Of a stretch of DNA of 64,000 nt, positions 52,093 to 63,566 are shown in pieces (position 1 is the stretch's first letter; each line of letters opens with the position of its first letter). Origin of the DNA: Calliopsis andreniformis (lineage: Eukaryota > Arthropoda > Insecta > Hymenoptera > Andrenidae); the NCBI RefSeq assembly GCF_051401765.1, contig NW_027480545.1, positions 1,353,626 through 1,417,625 of the forward strand, read 5' to 3'. The notes beneath the pieces were generated by a model. That model was not told the origin of the DNA. It saw only the letters and a program-made list of their open reading frames with translations, and did not search any database. The translations under genes and the position numbers were made by a program.

Positions 52093-52782
52093 AATGCTCA
52101 ATCCTCAATACTCAATCCTCAATCCTCAATCCTCAATCGTCAGCATTCAATCCTCAATACTCAATCTTCAATACTCAATCCTCAATCCTCAATCCTCAAT
52201 CCTTAATCCTCAATCCTCAGTCGTCATTCTTCGATCCTCAATACCCAATCCTCAATTTTCAATCCTCAATCCTCAATCCTCAATCCTCAATCCTCAATCC
52301 TCAATCCTCAATCCTCAATCCTCAATCCTCAATCCTCAATCCTCAATCCTCAATCCTCCATCCTCAATCCTCAATCCTCAATCCTCAATCCTCAATCCTC
52401 AATCCTCAATCCTCAGTTCTCAGACCTCAAACCTCAATCCTCAAGCCTCAGCCCTCATCCTCAATCCTCAATCCTCAATCATCAATCCTCAATCCTCAAT
52501 ACTCAATACTCAATCTTCAATCCTCAATCCTCAGTCCTCAAACCTCAATTCTGAATCCTCAATCCTGAATCCTCAATCTTCAATCCTCAATCCCCAATCC
52601 TCAATCTTCAATCCTCAATCCTCAATCCTCAATGCTCAATCCTCAACCTTCAATCCTCTATACTCAATCTTCAATCCTCAATCCTCAATCCTCAATCCTC
52701 AATCCTCAATCCTCAATCCTCAATCCTCAATCCTCAATCCTCAATCGTCATTCTTCATTCCTCAATACCCAATCCTCAATTT

Positions 52783-52942
52783 TCAATCCTCAATCCTCAA
52801 TCCTCAATCCTCAATCCTCAATCCTCAATCCTCAATCCTCAATCCTCAATCCTCAATCCTCAATCCTCAATCCTCAATCCTCAATCCTCAATCCTCAATC
52901 CTCAATCCTCAATCCTCAATCCTCAATCCTCAATCCTCAATC
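52783..52942 (+). repeat. Perfect heptamer run, about 160 bp
   Basis: About 23 identical units between CAATTTTCAATCC and ATCATCAATCCTAAG. It is the second-longest pure run and sits at the same landmark as the others. Confidence 0.93.
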
Positions 52943-53288
52943 ATCAATCCTAAGTCCTCAGTCCACAAACCTCAATCCTCAACGCTCAGCCCACATCCTC
53001 AATCCTCAATCCTCGTTCCTCAATCCTCAATCCCCAATCCTCAATACTCAATCTTCAATCCTCAATCCTCAATCCTCATTCCTCAATCCTCAATCCTCAA
53101 TCCTCAATTCTCAACCCTCAATCCTCAGTCCTCAGTCCTCAAACCTCAATCCTCAAACCTCAGCCCTCATCCTCAATCCTCAATCCTCTATCCTCAATCC
53201 TTAATCTTCAATCCCCAATACTCAATCTTCAATCCTCAATCCTCAGTCCTCAAACCTCAATTATGAATCCTCAATTCTGCATCCTCAA

Positions 53289-53445
53289 TCTTCAGCCCTC
53301 AGTCCTCAACAATCAGTTGTCAATCCTCAATCCCCAATAGAATATCCTCAATTCACAGTTTTCAATACTCAATACTCAATCTCCCATCTTCAAATCTCTA
53401 TCCACAATCAACAATTCTCATCACTCAACTCAGAACGATCAGTCC
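53289..53445 (+). repeat. Element A, copy 46 (A1b)
   Basis: A1b with CTCCCATCTTC and CAGAACGATCAG variants. Preceded by ATTATGAATCC and ATTCTGCATCC, as in copies 31 and 51. Confidence 0.92.
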
Positions 53446-53619
53446 TCAATGTTCAATCCTCAATCCTCAATTCTCAATCTTCAATCCTCAATACTGAATC
53501 TTCAATCCTCAATCCTCAATCCTCAATCCTCAATCTTCAATCCTCAATGTTCAATCCGCAATACCCAATCCTCAACCTTCAATCCTCAATCCTCAATCCT
53601 CAATCATCAATCATCAATC

Positions 53620-55747
53620 CGCAATCTTCAATCCTAAATCCTCAAACCTCAATCCTCAATCCTCAATCCTCAATCCTCAATCTTCAATCCTCAAGACACA
53701 ATCTTCAATCCTCAATCCTCAATCCTCAATCCTCAATACTCAATCCTCAATCCTCAATCCTCAATCTTCAATCCTCAGTACTCAAACCTCAATCCTTCAT
53801 CCTCAATATTCAATCCTCAATCCACAATCCTCAATCCTCAAACCTCAATCCTCAATCCTCAATCCTCAATCCTCAATCCTCAATCCTCAATCCTCAATCC
53901 TCAATCCTCAATCCTCAATCCTCAATCCTCAATCCTCAATCCTCAATCCTAAGTCCTCAGTCCACAAACCTCAACCCTCAACGCTCAGCCTACATCCTCA
54001 ATCCTCAATCCTCGTTCCTCAATCCTCAATCCTCAATCCTCAATACTCAATCTTCAATCCTCAATCCTCAATCCTCAATCCTCAATCCTCAATCCTCAAT
54101 CATCAATCCGCAATCTTCAATCCTAAATCCTCAAACATCAATCCTCAATCCTCAATCCTCAATCCTCAATATTCAATCCTCAAGACACAATCTTCAATCC
54201 TCAATCCTCAATCCTCAATCCTCAATCTTCAATCCTCAGTACTCAAACCTCAATCCTTCATCCTCAATATTCAATCCTCAATCCACAATCCTCAATCCTC
54301 AATCCTCAACCCTCAATCCTCAATCCTCAATCCTCAATCCTCAATTCTCAATCCCCAATCCTCAATCGTCGGGCTTCAATCCTCAATACTCAATCTTCAA
54401 TCCTCAATCCTCAATCCCCATTCCTCAATCCTCAATCCTCAATCCTCAATTCTCAACCCTCAATCCTCAGTCCTCAGTCCTCAAACCTCAATCCTCAAAC
54501 CTCAGCCCTCATCCTCAATCCTCAATCCTCAATCCTCAATCCTTAATCTTCAATCCTCAATACTCAATGTTCAATCCTCAATCCTCAATACTCAATCCTC
54601 AATCCTCAATCCTCAATCGCCAGTCTTCAATCCTCAATTCTCAATCTTCAATCCTCAATCCTCAATCCTCAATCCTCAATCCTCATTCTTCAATCCTCAA
54701 TACCCAATCCTCAATCTTCAATCCTCAATCCTCAATTCTCAATTCTCAATCCTCAATCCTCAGTCCTCAGTCCTCAAACCTCAATCCTGGACCCTCGGCC
54801 CTCATCCTCAATCCTCAATCCTCAATCCTCAATCCTCAATCCTCAATCTTCAATCCTGAATACTCAATCTTCAATCCTCAATCCTCAGTCCTCAAACCTC
54901 AATTCTGAATCCTCAATCCTGAATTCACAATCTACGGCCCTCAGTCCTCAACAATCAGTTGTCAATCCTCAATCCTCAATAGAATATCCTCAATTCACAG
55001 TTTTCAATACTCAATACTCAATCTGCAATCTTCAAACCTCTATCCACAAACATCAATTCTTATCACACAACCGTCAACACTCAGTCCCCAATCCTCAATC
55101 CTCAATTCTCAATCCTCAATCCTCAGTCCTCAGTCCTCAAACCTCAATCATGAACCCTCAGCCCTCATCGTCAATCCTCAATCCTCATTTCTCAATCCTC
55201 AATCTTCAATCCTCACTACTCAATCTTCAATCCTCTTATCCTCAATACTTAATCTTCAATCCTCAATACTCAATCCTCCATTCTCAATCCTCAATCCTCA
55301 TTCTTCAATCCTCAATACCGAATCCTCAATCTTCAATTCTTAATCCTCAATCCACAATTCTCAATCCTGAATCCTCAATCCTCATACTTCAAACATCAAT
55401 ACTCAACCCTCAGTCCTCGTCCTCAATCCACAACCCTCAATCCTCAATCCTCAATCTTCAATCATCAATATTCAATCTTCAATCCTCAATCCTCAATCCT
55501 CAATCCTCATACCTCAATCCTCAATGTTCAATCCTCAATACCCAATCCTCAATCTTGAATCCTCAATCCTCAATCCTCAACCCTCAATCCTCAATCCTCA
55601 GTCCTCAAACATCAATCCTGAATCCTCAATCCTGAATGCTCAACCTTCAGCCAGAGTCCTCAGCGATCAGTTGTCAATACTCAATCCTCAATAGAATATC
55701 CTCAATCCACAGTTTTCAATACTCAATACTCAATCTGCAATCTTCAA
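53620..55747 (+). repeat. 2.7-kb direct duplication, copy 1
   Basis: Pairs with 56,317-58,465. The offset is 2,697 at CTCAAGACAC (53,691), 2,718 at TACGGCCC (54,933; three heptamers gained in the partner), and 2,717 after an odd one-base gain (CCTCTTATCC, about 55,233) in this copy. Confidence 0.87.
54931..55087 (+). repeat. Element A, copy 47 (A1)
   Basis: TTCACAATCTACGG entry, tail ATTCTTATCACACAACCG. Nearly identical to copy 49 at +2,718 bp. Confidence 0.92.
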
Positions 55748-55799
55748 ATCTCTATCCACAAACATCAATTCTCATCACTCAACTCTCAACACTCAGTCC
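55643..55799 (+). repeat. Element A, copy 48 (A2)
   Basis: A2 head, TTGTCAATACTC, CTTCAAATCTC, ACTCTCAACAC. Partner of copy 41 at +8,577 bp; it keeps the AGCGATCAG core. Confidence 0.92.
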
Positions 55800-56540
55800 T
55801 CAATGTTCAATCCTCAATCCTCAATCCTCAATATTCAATCCTCAATACTCTATCTTCAATCCTCAATGCTCAATCCTCTATCCTCAATCCACAATCCTCA
55901 ACCTTCAATCCTCAATACTGAATCTTCAATCCTCAATCCTCAATACTCAATCCTCAATCCTCAATCCTCAATCGTCAGCATTCAATCCTCAATACTCAAT
56001 CTTCAATACTCAATCCTCAATCCTCAATCATCAATCCTCTATCCTCAATCGTCATTCTTCAATCCTCAGTACCCAATCCTCAATTTTCAATCCTCAATCC
56101 TCAATCCTCAATCCTCAATCCTCAATCCTCAATCCTCAATCCTCAATCCTCAATCCTCAATCCTCAATCCTCAATCCTCAATGTTCAATCCGCGATACCC
56201 AATCCTCAATGTTCAATCCTCGTTCCTCAATCCTCAATCCTCAATCCTCAATACTCAATCTTCAATCCTCAATCCTCAATCCTCAATCCTCAATCCTCAA
56301 TACTCAATCATCAATCCGCAATTTTCTGTCCTAAATCCTCAAACCTCAATCCTCAATCCTCAATCCTCAATCCTCAATCTTCAATCCTCAAGACACAATC
56401 TTCAATCCTCAATCCTCAATCCTCAATCCTCAATACTCAATCCTCAATCCTCAATCCTCAATCTTCAATCCTCAGTACTCAAACCTCAATCCTTCATCCT
56501 CAATATTCAATCCTCAATCCACAATCCTCAATCCTCAAAC

Positions 56541-56668
56541 CTCAATCCTCAATCCTCAATCCTCAATCCTCAATCCTCAATCCTCAATCCTCAATCCTCA
56601 ATCCTCAATCCTCAATCCTCAATCCTCAATCCTCAATCCTCAATCCTCAATCCTCAATCCTCAATCCT
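56541..56668 (+). repeat. Perfect heptamer run, about 128 bp
   Basis: Unbroken TCAATCC from CAAACCTCAATCC to CCTAAGTCC. The matching places at about 47,965-48,030 and 53,840-53,949 have different unit counts or an interruption (CTCAGTCC at 48,043). Confidence 0.9.
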
Positions 56669-57648
56669 AAGTCCTCAGTCCACAAACCTCAATCCTCAAC
56701 GCTCAGCCCACATCCTCAATCCTCAATCCTCGTTCCTCAATCCTCAGTCCTCAATCCTCAATACTCAATCTTCAATCCTCAATCCTCAATCCTCAATCCT
56801 CAATCCTCAATCCTCAATCATCAATCCGCAATCTTCAATCCTAAATCCTCAAACCTCAATCCTCAATCCTCAATCCTCAATCCTCAATATTCAATCCTCA
56901 AGACACAATCTTCAATCCTCAATCCTCAATCCTCAATCCTCAATCTTCAATCCTCAGTACTCAAACCTCAATCCTTCATCCTCAATATTCAATCCTCAAT
57001 CCACAATCCTCAATCCTCAATCCTCAACCCTCAATCCTCAATCCTCAATCCTCAATCCTCAATTCTCAATCCCCAATCCTCAATCGTCGGGCTTCAATCC
57101 TCAATACTCAATCTTCAATCCTCAATCCTCAATCCTCATTCCTCAATCCTCAATCCTCAATCCTCAATTCTCAACCCTCAATCCTCAGTCCTCAGTCCTC
57201 AAACCTCAATCCTCAAACCTCAGCCCTCATCCTCAATCCTCAATCCTCAATCCTCAATCCTTAATCTTCAATCCTCAATACTCAATGTGCAATCCTCAAT
57301 CCTCAATACTCAATCCTCAATCCTCAATCCTCAATCGCCAGTCTTCAATCCTCAATTCTCAATCTTCAATCCTCAATCCTCAATCCTCAATCCTCAATCC
57401 TCATTCTTCAATCCTCAATACCCAATCCTCAATCTTCAATCCTCAATCCTCAATTCTCAATTCTCAATCCTCAATGCTCAGTCCTCAGTCCTCAAACCTC
57501 AATCCTCGACCCTCAGCCCTCATCCTCAATCCTCAATCCTCAATCCTCAATCCTCAATCCTCAATCTTCAATCCTGAATACTCAATCTTCAATCCTCAAT
57601 CCTCAGTCCTCAAACCTCAATTCTGAATCCTCAATCCTGAATTCACAA

Positions 57649-57805
57649 TCTACGGCCCTCAGTCCTCAACAATCAGTTGTCAATCCTCAATCCTCAATAG
57701 AATATCCTCAATTCACAGTTTTCAATACTCAATACTCAATCTGCAATCTTCAAACCTCTATCCACAAACATCAATTCTTATCACACAACCGTCAACACTC
57801 AGTCC
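57649..57805 (+). repeat. Element A, copy 49 (A1)
   Basis: ATTCTTATCACACAACCG tail, as copy 47. Partner of copy 42 at +8,584 bp. Confidence 0.92.
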
Positions 57806-58359
57806 CCAATCCTCAATCCTCAATTCTCAATCCTCAATCCTCAGTCCTCAGTCCTCAAACCTCAATCCTGAACCCTCAGCCCTCATCGTCAATCCTCAAT
57901 CCTCATTTCTCAATCCTCAATCTTCAATCCTCACTACTCAATCTTCAATCCTCAATCCTCAATACTTAATCTTCAATCCTCAATACTCAATCCTCCATTC
58001 TCAATCCTCAATCCTCATTCGTCAATCCTCAATACCGAATCCTCAATCTTCAATTCTTAATCCTCAATCCACAATTCTCAATCCTGAATCCTCAATCCTC
58101 ATACTTCAAACATCAATACTCAACCCTCAGTCCTCGTCCTCAATCCACAACCCTCAATCCTCAATCCTCAATCTTCAATCATCAATATTCAATCTTCAAT
58201 CCTCAATCCTCAATCCTCAATCCTCATACCTCAATCCTCAATGTTCAATCCTCAATACCCAATCCTCAATCTTGAATCCTCAATCCTCAATCCTCAACCC
58301 TCAATCCTCAATCCTCAGTCCTCAAACATCAATCCTGAATCCTCAATCCTGAATGCTCA

Positions 58360-58469
58360 ACCTTCAGCCAGAGTCCTCAGCGATCAGTTGTCAATACTCA
58401 ATCCTCAATAGAATATCCTCAATCCACAGTTTTCAATACTCAATACTCAACCTGCAATCTTCAAACCTC
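58360..58469 (+). repeat. Element A, copy 50 (A2t)
   Basis: A2 head with TTGTCAATACTC and CAACCTGCAATC. It ends at CTTCAAACCTC before AATGCTC. Confidence 0.92.
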
Positions 58470-58690
58470 AATGCTCAATCCTCAATCCTCAATCCACAAT
58501 CCTCAACCTTCAATCCTCAATACTGAATCTTCAATCCTCAATCCTCAATACTCAATCCTCAATCCTCAATCCTCAATCGTCAGCATTCAATCCTCAATAC
58601 TCAATCTTCAATACTCAACACTCAATCCTCAATCCTCAATCCTCAATCCTCAATCGTCATTCTTCGATCCTCAATACCCAATCCTCAATT

Positions 58691-58810
58691 TTCAATCCTC
58701 AATCCTCAATCCTCAATCCTCAATCCTCAATCCTCAATCCTCAATCCTCAATCCTCAATCCTCAATCCTCAATCCTCAATCCTCAATCCTCAATCCTCAA
58801 TCCTCAATCC
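58691..58810 (+). repeat. Perfect heptamer run after the ATTTTCAATCC landmark
   Basis: About 120 bp of unbroken TCAATCC, ending at CAATCCACAATCC. Confidence 0.9.
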
Positions 58811-59617
58811 ACAATCCTCAATCCTCAATCCTCAATCCTCAATCCACAATACTCAGTCTTCAATCCTCAACTCTCAACCCTCGATCCTCAGTCCTCAGTC
58901 CACAAACCTCAATACTCAAACCTCAGCCCACATCCTCAATCCTCAATCCTCGTTCCTCAATGCTCAATCCTCAATCCTCAATACTCAATCTTCAATCCTC
59001 AATCCTCAATCCTCAATCCTCAATCCTCAATCCTCAATCATCAATCCGCAATCTTCAATCCTCAATCCTCAAACCTCAATCCTCAATCCTCAATCCTCAA
59101 TCCTCAATCCTCAATCTTCAATCCTCAAGACACAATCTTCAATCCTCAATCCTCAATCCTCAATCCTCAATACTCAATCCTCAATCCTGAATCCTCAATC
59201 TTCAATCCTCAGTGCTCAAACCTCTATCCTTCATCCTCAATATTCAATCCTCAATCCACAATCCTCAATCCTCAACCCTCAACCCTCAATCCTCAATCCT
59301 CAATCCTCAATCCTCAATCCTCAATCCTCAATCCCCAATCCTCAATCGTCGGGCTTCAATCCACAATACTCAATCTTCAATCCTCAATCCTCAATCCTCA
59401 TTCCTCAATCCTCAATCCTCAATCCTCAATTCTCAACCCTCAATCCTCAGTCCTCAGTCCTCAAACCTCAATCCTCAAACCTCAGCTCTCATCCTCAATC
59501 CTCAATCCTCAATCCTCAATCCGCAATCCTTAATCTTCAATCCTCAATACTCAATCTTCAATCCTCAATCCTCAGTCCTCACACCTCAATTATGAATCCT
59601 CAATTCTGCATCCTCAA

Positions 59618-59774
59618 TCTTCAGCCCTCAGTCCTCAACAATCAGTTGTCAATCCTCAATCCCCAATAGAATATCCTCAATTCACAGTTTTCAATACTCA
59701 ATACTCAATCTGCCACCTTCAAATCTCTATCCACAATCAACAATTCTCATCACTCAACTCAGAACGCTCAGTCC
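59618..59774 (+). repeat. Element A, copy 51 (A1b)
   Basis: CTTCAGCCC head, CTGCCACCTTC, ACAATCAACAATT and CAGAACGCTCAG. Matches copy 31 closely. Confidence 0.92.
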
Positions 59775-60634
59775 TCAATGTTCAATCCTCAATCCTCAAT
59801 CCTCAATCCTCAATCCTCAATCCTCAATCCACAATCCTCAATCCTCAATCCTCAACCATCAATCCTCAATCTTTTATCCTCAATCCTCAAACCTCAATCC
59901 TCAATCCTCAATCCTCAATCCTCAATCTTCAATCCTCAAGACACAATCTTCAATCCTCAATCGTCAATCCTCAATCCTCAATACTCAATCCTCAATCCTC
60001 AATCCTCAATCTTCAATCCTCAGTACTCAAACCTCAATCCTTCATCCTCAATATTCAATCCTCAATCCACAATCCTCAATCCTCAATCCTCAATCCTCAA
60101 TCCTCAATCCTCAATCCTCAATCCTCATCCTATATCCTCAATCCCCAATCCTCAATCGTCGGGCTTCAATCCTCAATACTCAATCTTCATTCGTCAATCC
60201 TCAATCCTCATTCCTCAATCCTCAATCCTCAATCCTCAATTCTCAACCCTCAATCCTCAGTCCTCAGTCCTCAAACCTCAATCCTCAAACCTCAGCCCTC
60301 ATTCCCAATCCTCAATCCTCAATCCACAATACTCAGTCTTCAATCATCAATCCTCAATCCTCAATCCTCGATCCTCATTCTTCAATCCTCAACACCCAAT
60401 CCTCAATCTTCAATCCTCAATCCTCAATCCTCAACTCTAAATCCTCAATCCTCAATCCTCAGACCTCAAACAGCAATACTCAACCCTCAGTCCTCGTCCT
60501 CAAACCACAACCATCAATACTCAATCCTCAATCTTCAATCAACAATATTCAATCTTCAGTCCTCAATCCTCAATCCTCAATCCTCAATCCTCAATGTTCA
60601 ATCCGCAATACCCAATCCTCAATCTTCAATCCTC

Positions 60635-61026
60635 AATCCTCAATCCTCAATCCTCAAACCTCAATACTCAATCCTCAATCCTCAGTCCTCAAACCTCGAA
60701 CCTGAATGCTCAAACCTGAATCTTCAGCCTTCAGTCCTCAGTCTTCAACAATCAGTTGTCAATTCTCAATCCTCAATAGAATATCATCAATTCACAGTTT
60801 TCAATTCTCAATACTCAATCTGCAATCTTCAAATCTCTATCCAGAAACATCAATTCTCATCACTCAACCCTCAACACTCAGTCCCCAATCCTCAATCTTC
60901 AATCCTCAATCCTCAATCTTCAATCCTCTATCTTCAATCTTCAATCCTCAATACTCAATCTTCGATCCTCAATCCTCAATACTCAATCCTCAATCCTCAA
61001 TCCTCAGTCGCCAGTCTTCAATCCTC
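60635..61026 (+). repeat. 392-bp tandem duplication, copy 1
   Basis: 392 bp is exactly 56 heptamers. Contains CTCGAACC, GAATGCTCAAACC, element A copy 52 and a CGCCAGTC unit. The next copy follows head to tail with hardly any change; one difference is CTTCAGCCTTC here and CTTCAACCTTC in copy 2. Confidence 0.9.
60721..60884 (+). repeat. Element A, copy 52 (A3-like)
   Basis: Head CCTTCAGTCC, CTTCAACAATCAG core, ATATCATCAATTC body, TCCAGAAAC, and CTCATCACTC in the tail. Confidence 0.92.
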
Positions 61027-61420
61027 AATCCTCAATCCTCAATCCTCAAACCTCAATACTCAATCCTCAATCCTCAGTCCTCAAACCTCGAACCTGAATG
61101 CTCAAACCTGAATCTTCAACCTTCAGTCCTCAGTCTTCAACAATCAGTTGTCAATTCTCAATCCTCAATAGAATATCATCAATTCACAGTTTTCAATTCT
61201 CAATACTCAATCTGCAATCTTCAAATCTCTATCCAGAAACATCAATTCTCATCACTCAACCCTCAACACTCAGTCCCCAATCCTCAATCTTCAATCCTCA
61301 ATCCTCAATCTTCAATCCTCTATCTTCAATCTTCAATCCTCAATACTCAATCTTCGATCCTCAATCCTCAATACTCAATCCTCAATCCTCAATCCTCAGT
61401 CGCCAGTCTTCAATCCTCAA
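61027..61420 (+). repeat. 392-bp tandem duplication, copy 2
   Basis: Second tandem copy. It departs from copy 1 just after CGCCAGTCTTCAATCC, where AATTCTCAATCTTC begins. Confidence 0.9.
61113..61276 (+). repeat. Element A, copy 53 (A3-like)
   Basis: Copy of element 52 at +392 bp. Confidence 0.92.
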
Positions 61421-61705
61421 TTCTCAATCTTCAATCCTCAATCCTCAATCCTCAATCCTCAATCCTCATTCTTCAATCCTCAATCCTCAATCCTCATTCC
61501 TCAATCCTCAATCCTCAATCCTCAATTCTCAACCCTCAATCCTCAGTCCTCAGTCCTCAAACCTCAATCCTCAAACCTCAGCCCTCATCCTCAATCCTCA
61601 ATCCTCAATCCTCAATCCTTAATCTTCAATCCTCAATACTCAATCTTCAATCCTCAATCCTCAGTCCGCAAACCTCAATTATGAATCCTCAATTCTGCAT
61701 CCTCA

Positions 61706-61863
61706 ACCTTCAGCCCTCAGACCTCAACAATTAGTTGTCAATCCTCAGTCCCCAATAGAATATCCTCAATTCACAGCTTTCAATACTCAATACTCAATCT
61801 GCCACCTTCAAATCTCTATCCACAATCAACAATTCTCATCACTCAACTCAGAACGCTCAGTCC
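61706..61863 (+). repeat. Element A, copy 54 (A1b, diverged)
   Basis: Head CCTTCAGCCCTCAGACC mixes A1 and A3 features. Core AACAATTAGTTGTC, CACAGCTTTC, and the A1b tail. Confidence 0.9.
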
Positions 61864-62063
61864 TCAATGTTCAATCCTCAATCCTCAATTCTCAATCTTC
61901 AATCCTCAATACTGAATCTTCAATCCTCAATCCTCAATCCTCAATCCTCAATCCTCAATCCTCAATCCTCAATCCTCAATCTTCAATCCTGAATACTCAA
62001 TCTTCAATCTTCAATCCTCAGTCCTCAAACCTCAATTCTGAATCCTCAATCCTGAATGCTCAA

Positions 62064-62220
62064 TCTACGGCCCTCAGTCCTCAACAATCAGTTGTCAATC
62101 CTCAATCCTCAATAGAATATCCTCAATTCACAGTTTTCAATACTCAATACACAATCTGCAATCTTGAAACCTCTATCCACAAACATGAATTCTCATCACT
62201 CAACCGTCAACACTCAGTCC
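62064..62220 (+). repeat. Element A, copy 55 (A1)
   Basis: TCTACGGCCC head, with ATACACAATCTG, CTTGAAACC and ACATGAATTC private changes. Confidence 0.92.
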
Positions 62221-62697
62221 CCAATCCTCAATCCTCAATTCTCAATCCTCAATCCTCAGTCCTCAGTCCTCAAACCTCAATCCAGAACCCTCAGCCCTCA
62301 TCGTCAATCCTCAATCCTCAGTCCTCAATCCTCAACCTTCAATCCTCACTACTCAATCTTCAATCCTCAATCCTCAATACTCAATCTTCAGTCCTCAATA
62401 CGGAATCCTCCATTCTCAATCCTCAATCCTCATTCTTCAATCCTCAATACCCAATCCTCAATCTTCAATCCTCAAACCTCAATCCTCATTCCTCAATCCT
62501 CAATCCTCAATCCTCAATTCTCAACCCTCAATCCTCAGTCCTCAGTCCTCAAACCTCAATCCTCAAACCTCAGCCCTCATCCTCAATCCTCAATCCTCAA
62601 TCCTCAATCCTTAATCTTCAATCCTCAATACTCAATCTTCAATCCTCAATCCTCAGTCCTCAAACCTCAATTATGAATCCTCAATCCTGAATCCTCA

Positions 62698-62734
62698 ACC
62701 TTCAGACCTCAGTCTTCAACAATCAGTTGTCAAT
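62698..62734 (+). repeat. Element A, copy 56 (A3t, head only)
   Basis: CCTTCAGACC head and break after TTGTCAATTCTC as in the other A3t copies, but the core keeps CTTCAACAATC without the G. Confidence 0.88.
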
Positions 62735-63408
62735 TCTCAATCCTCAATCCTCAATCCTCGTTCCTCAAACCTCAATCCTCAACCCTCAGTCCTCACACTC
62801 AATTCTCAATTCTCAATCCTGAATCCTCAATCCTCAATCTTCAATCCTCAATAATCAATCTGCAATCCTTGATCCTCAATCTCCAATTCTCAATCCTTAA
62901 TCCTCAATCTCCAATCCCCAATCCCCAGTCCTCAATCTTCAATCCTCAATGCTCAATCCTCAATCCTCAATTCTAAACCCTCAATCCTCAGTCCTCAGTC
63001 CTCAAACCTCAATCCTCAGCCCTCAGCCCTCATCCTCAATCCTCAATCCTCAATCTTCAATCCTCAATAATCAATCTCCAATCCTAGATCCACAATCTCC
63101 AATTCTCAATCGTTAATCCTCAATCTTCAATCCCCAATCCCCAGTCATCAGCCTTCAATCCTCAATACTCAATTCTCAATCCTCAATCGTCAATCCTCAA
63201 TCCCCAATCCTCAATCCTCAATCCTCAATCCTCAATACTCAATCCTCAATCCACAATCCTCAATCCTCAATCCTCAACCCTCAGCCCTCATCCTCAATCC
63301 TCAATCCTCAATCTTCAATCCTCAATCCTCAATCCTCAAGCCCCTATCCTCAATCTTCAATCCTCAGTCCCCAAACCTCAATCCTGAGTACTCAATCCTG
63401 AATCCTCA

Positions 63409-63566
63409 ACCTTCAGAACTCAGACGTCAACAATCACACGTCAATCCTCAATCCTCAACAGAATATCATCAATTCACAGTTTTCAATACTCAATACTCAA
63501 TCTGCAACCTTCAAATCTCTATCCACAAACATCAATTCTCATCACTCAACCCTCAACACTCAGTCC
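63409..63566 (+). repeat. Element A, copy 57 (A3, decayed core)
   Basis: Head CCTTCAGAACTCAGACG. The core reads CAATCACACGTC instead of CAATCAGTTGTC, which destroys the inverted repeat. The body ATATCATCAATTC and tail are well kept. Confidence 0.88.

Larger units (their letters stand above)
51587..52942 (+). repeat. 1,313-bp tandem duplication, copy 2
   Basis: Offset 1,313 through A2t copy 45, 1,299 after loss of two heptamers, and 1,320 after gain of three heptamers near 52,700. It ends in a perfect run at 52,783-52,942. Confidence 0.88.
56317..58465 (+). repeat. 2.7-kb direct duplication, copy 2
   Basis: Partner of 53,620-55,747. The match ends inside element A copies 48 and 50, where the full tail of one faces the A2t break of the other. 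Confidence 0.87.
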
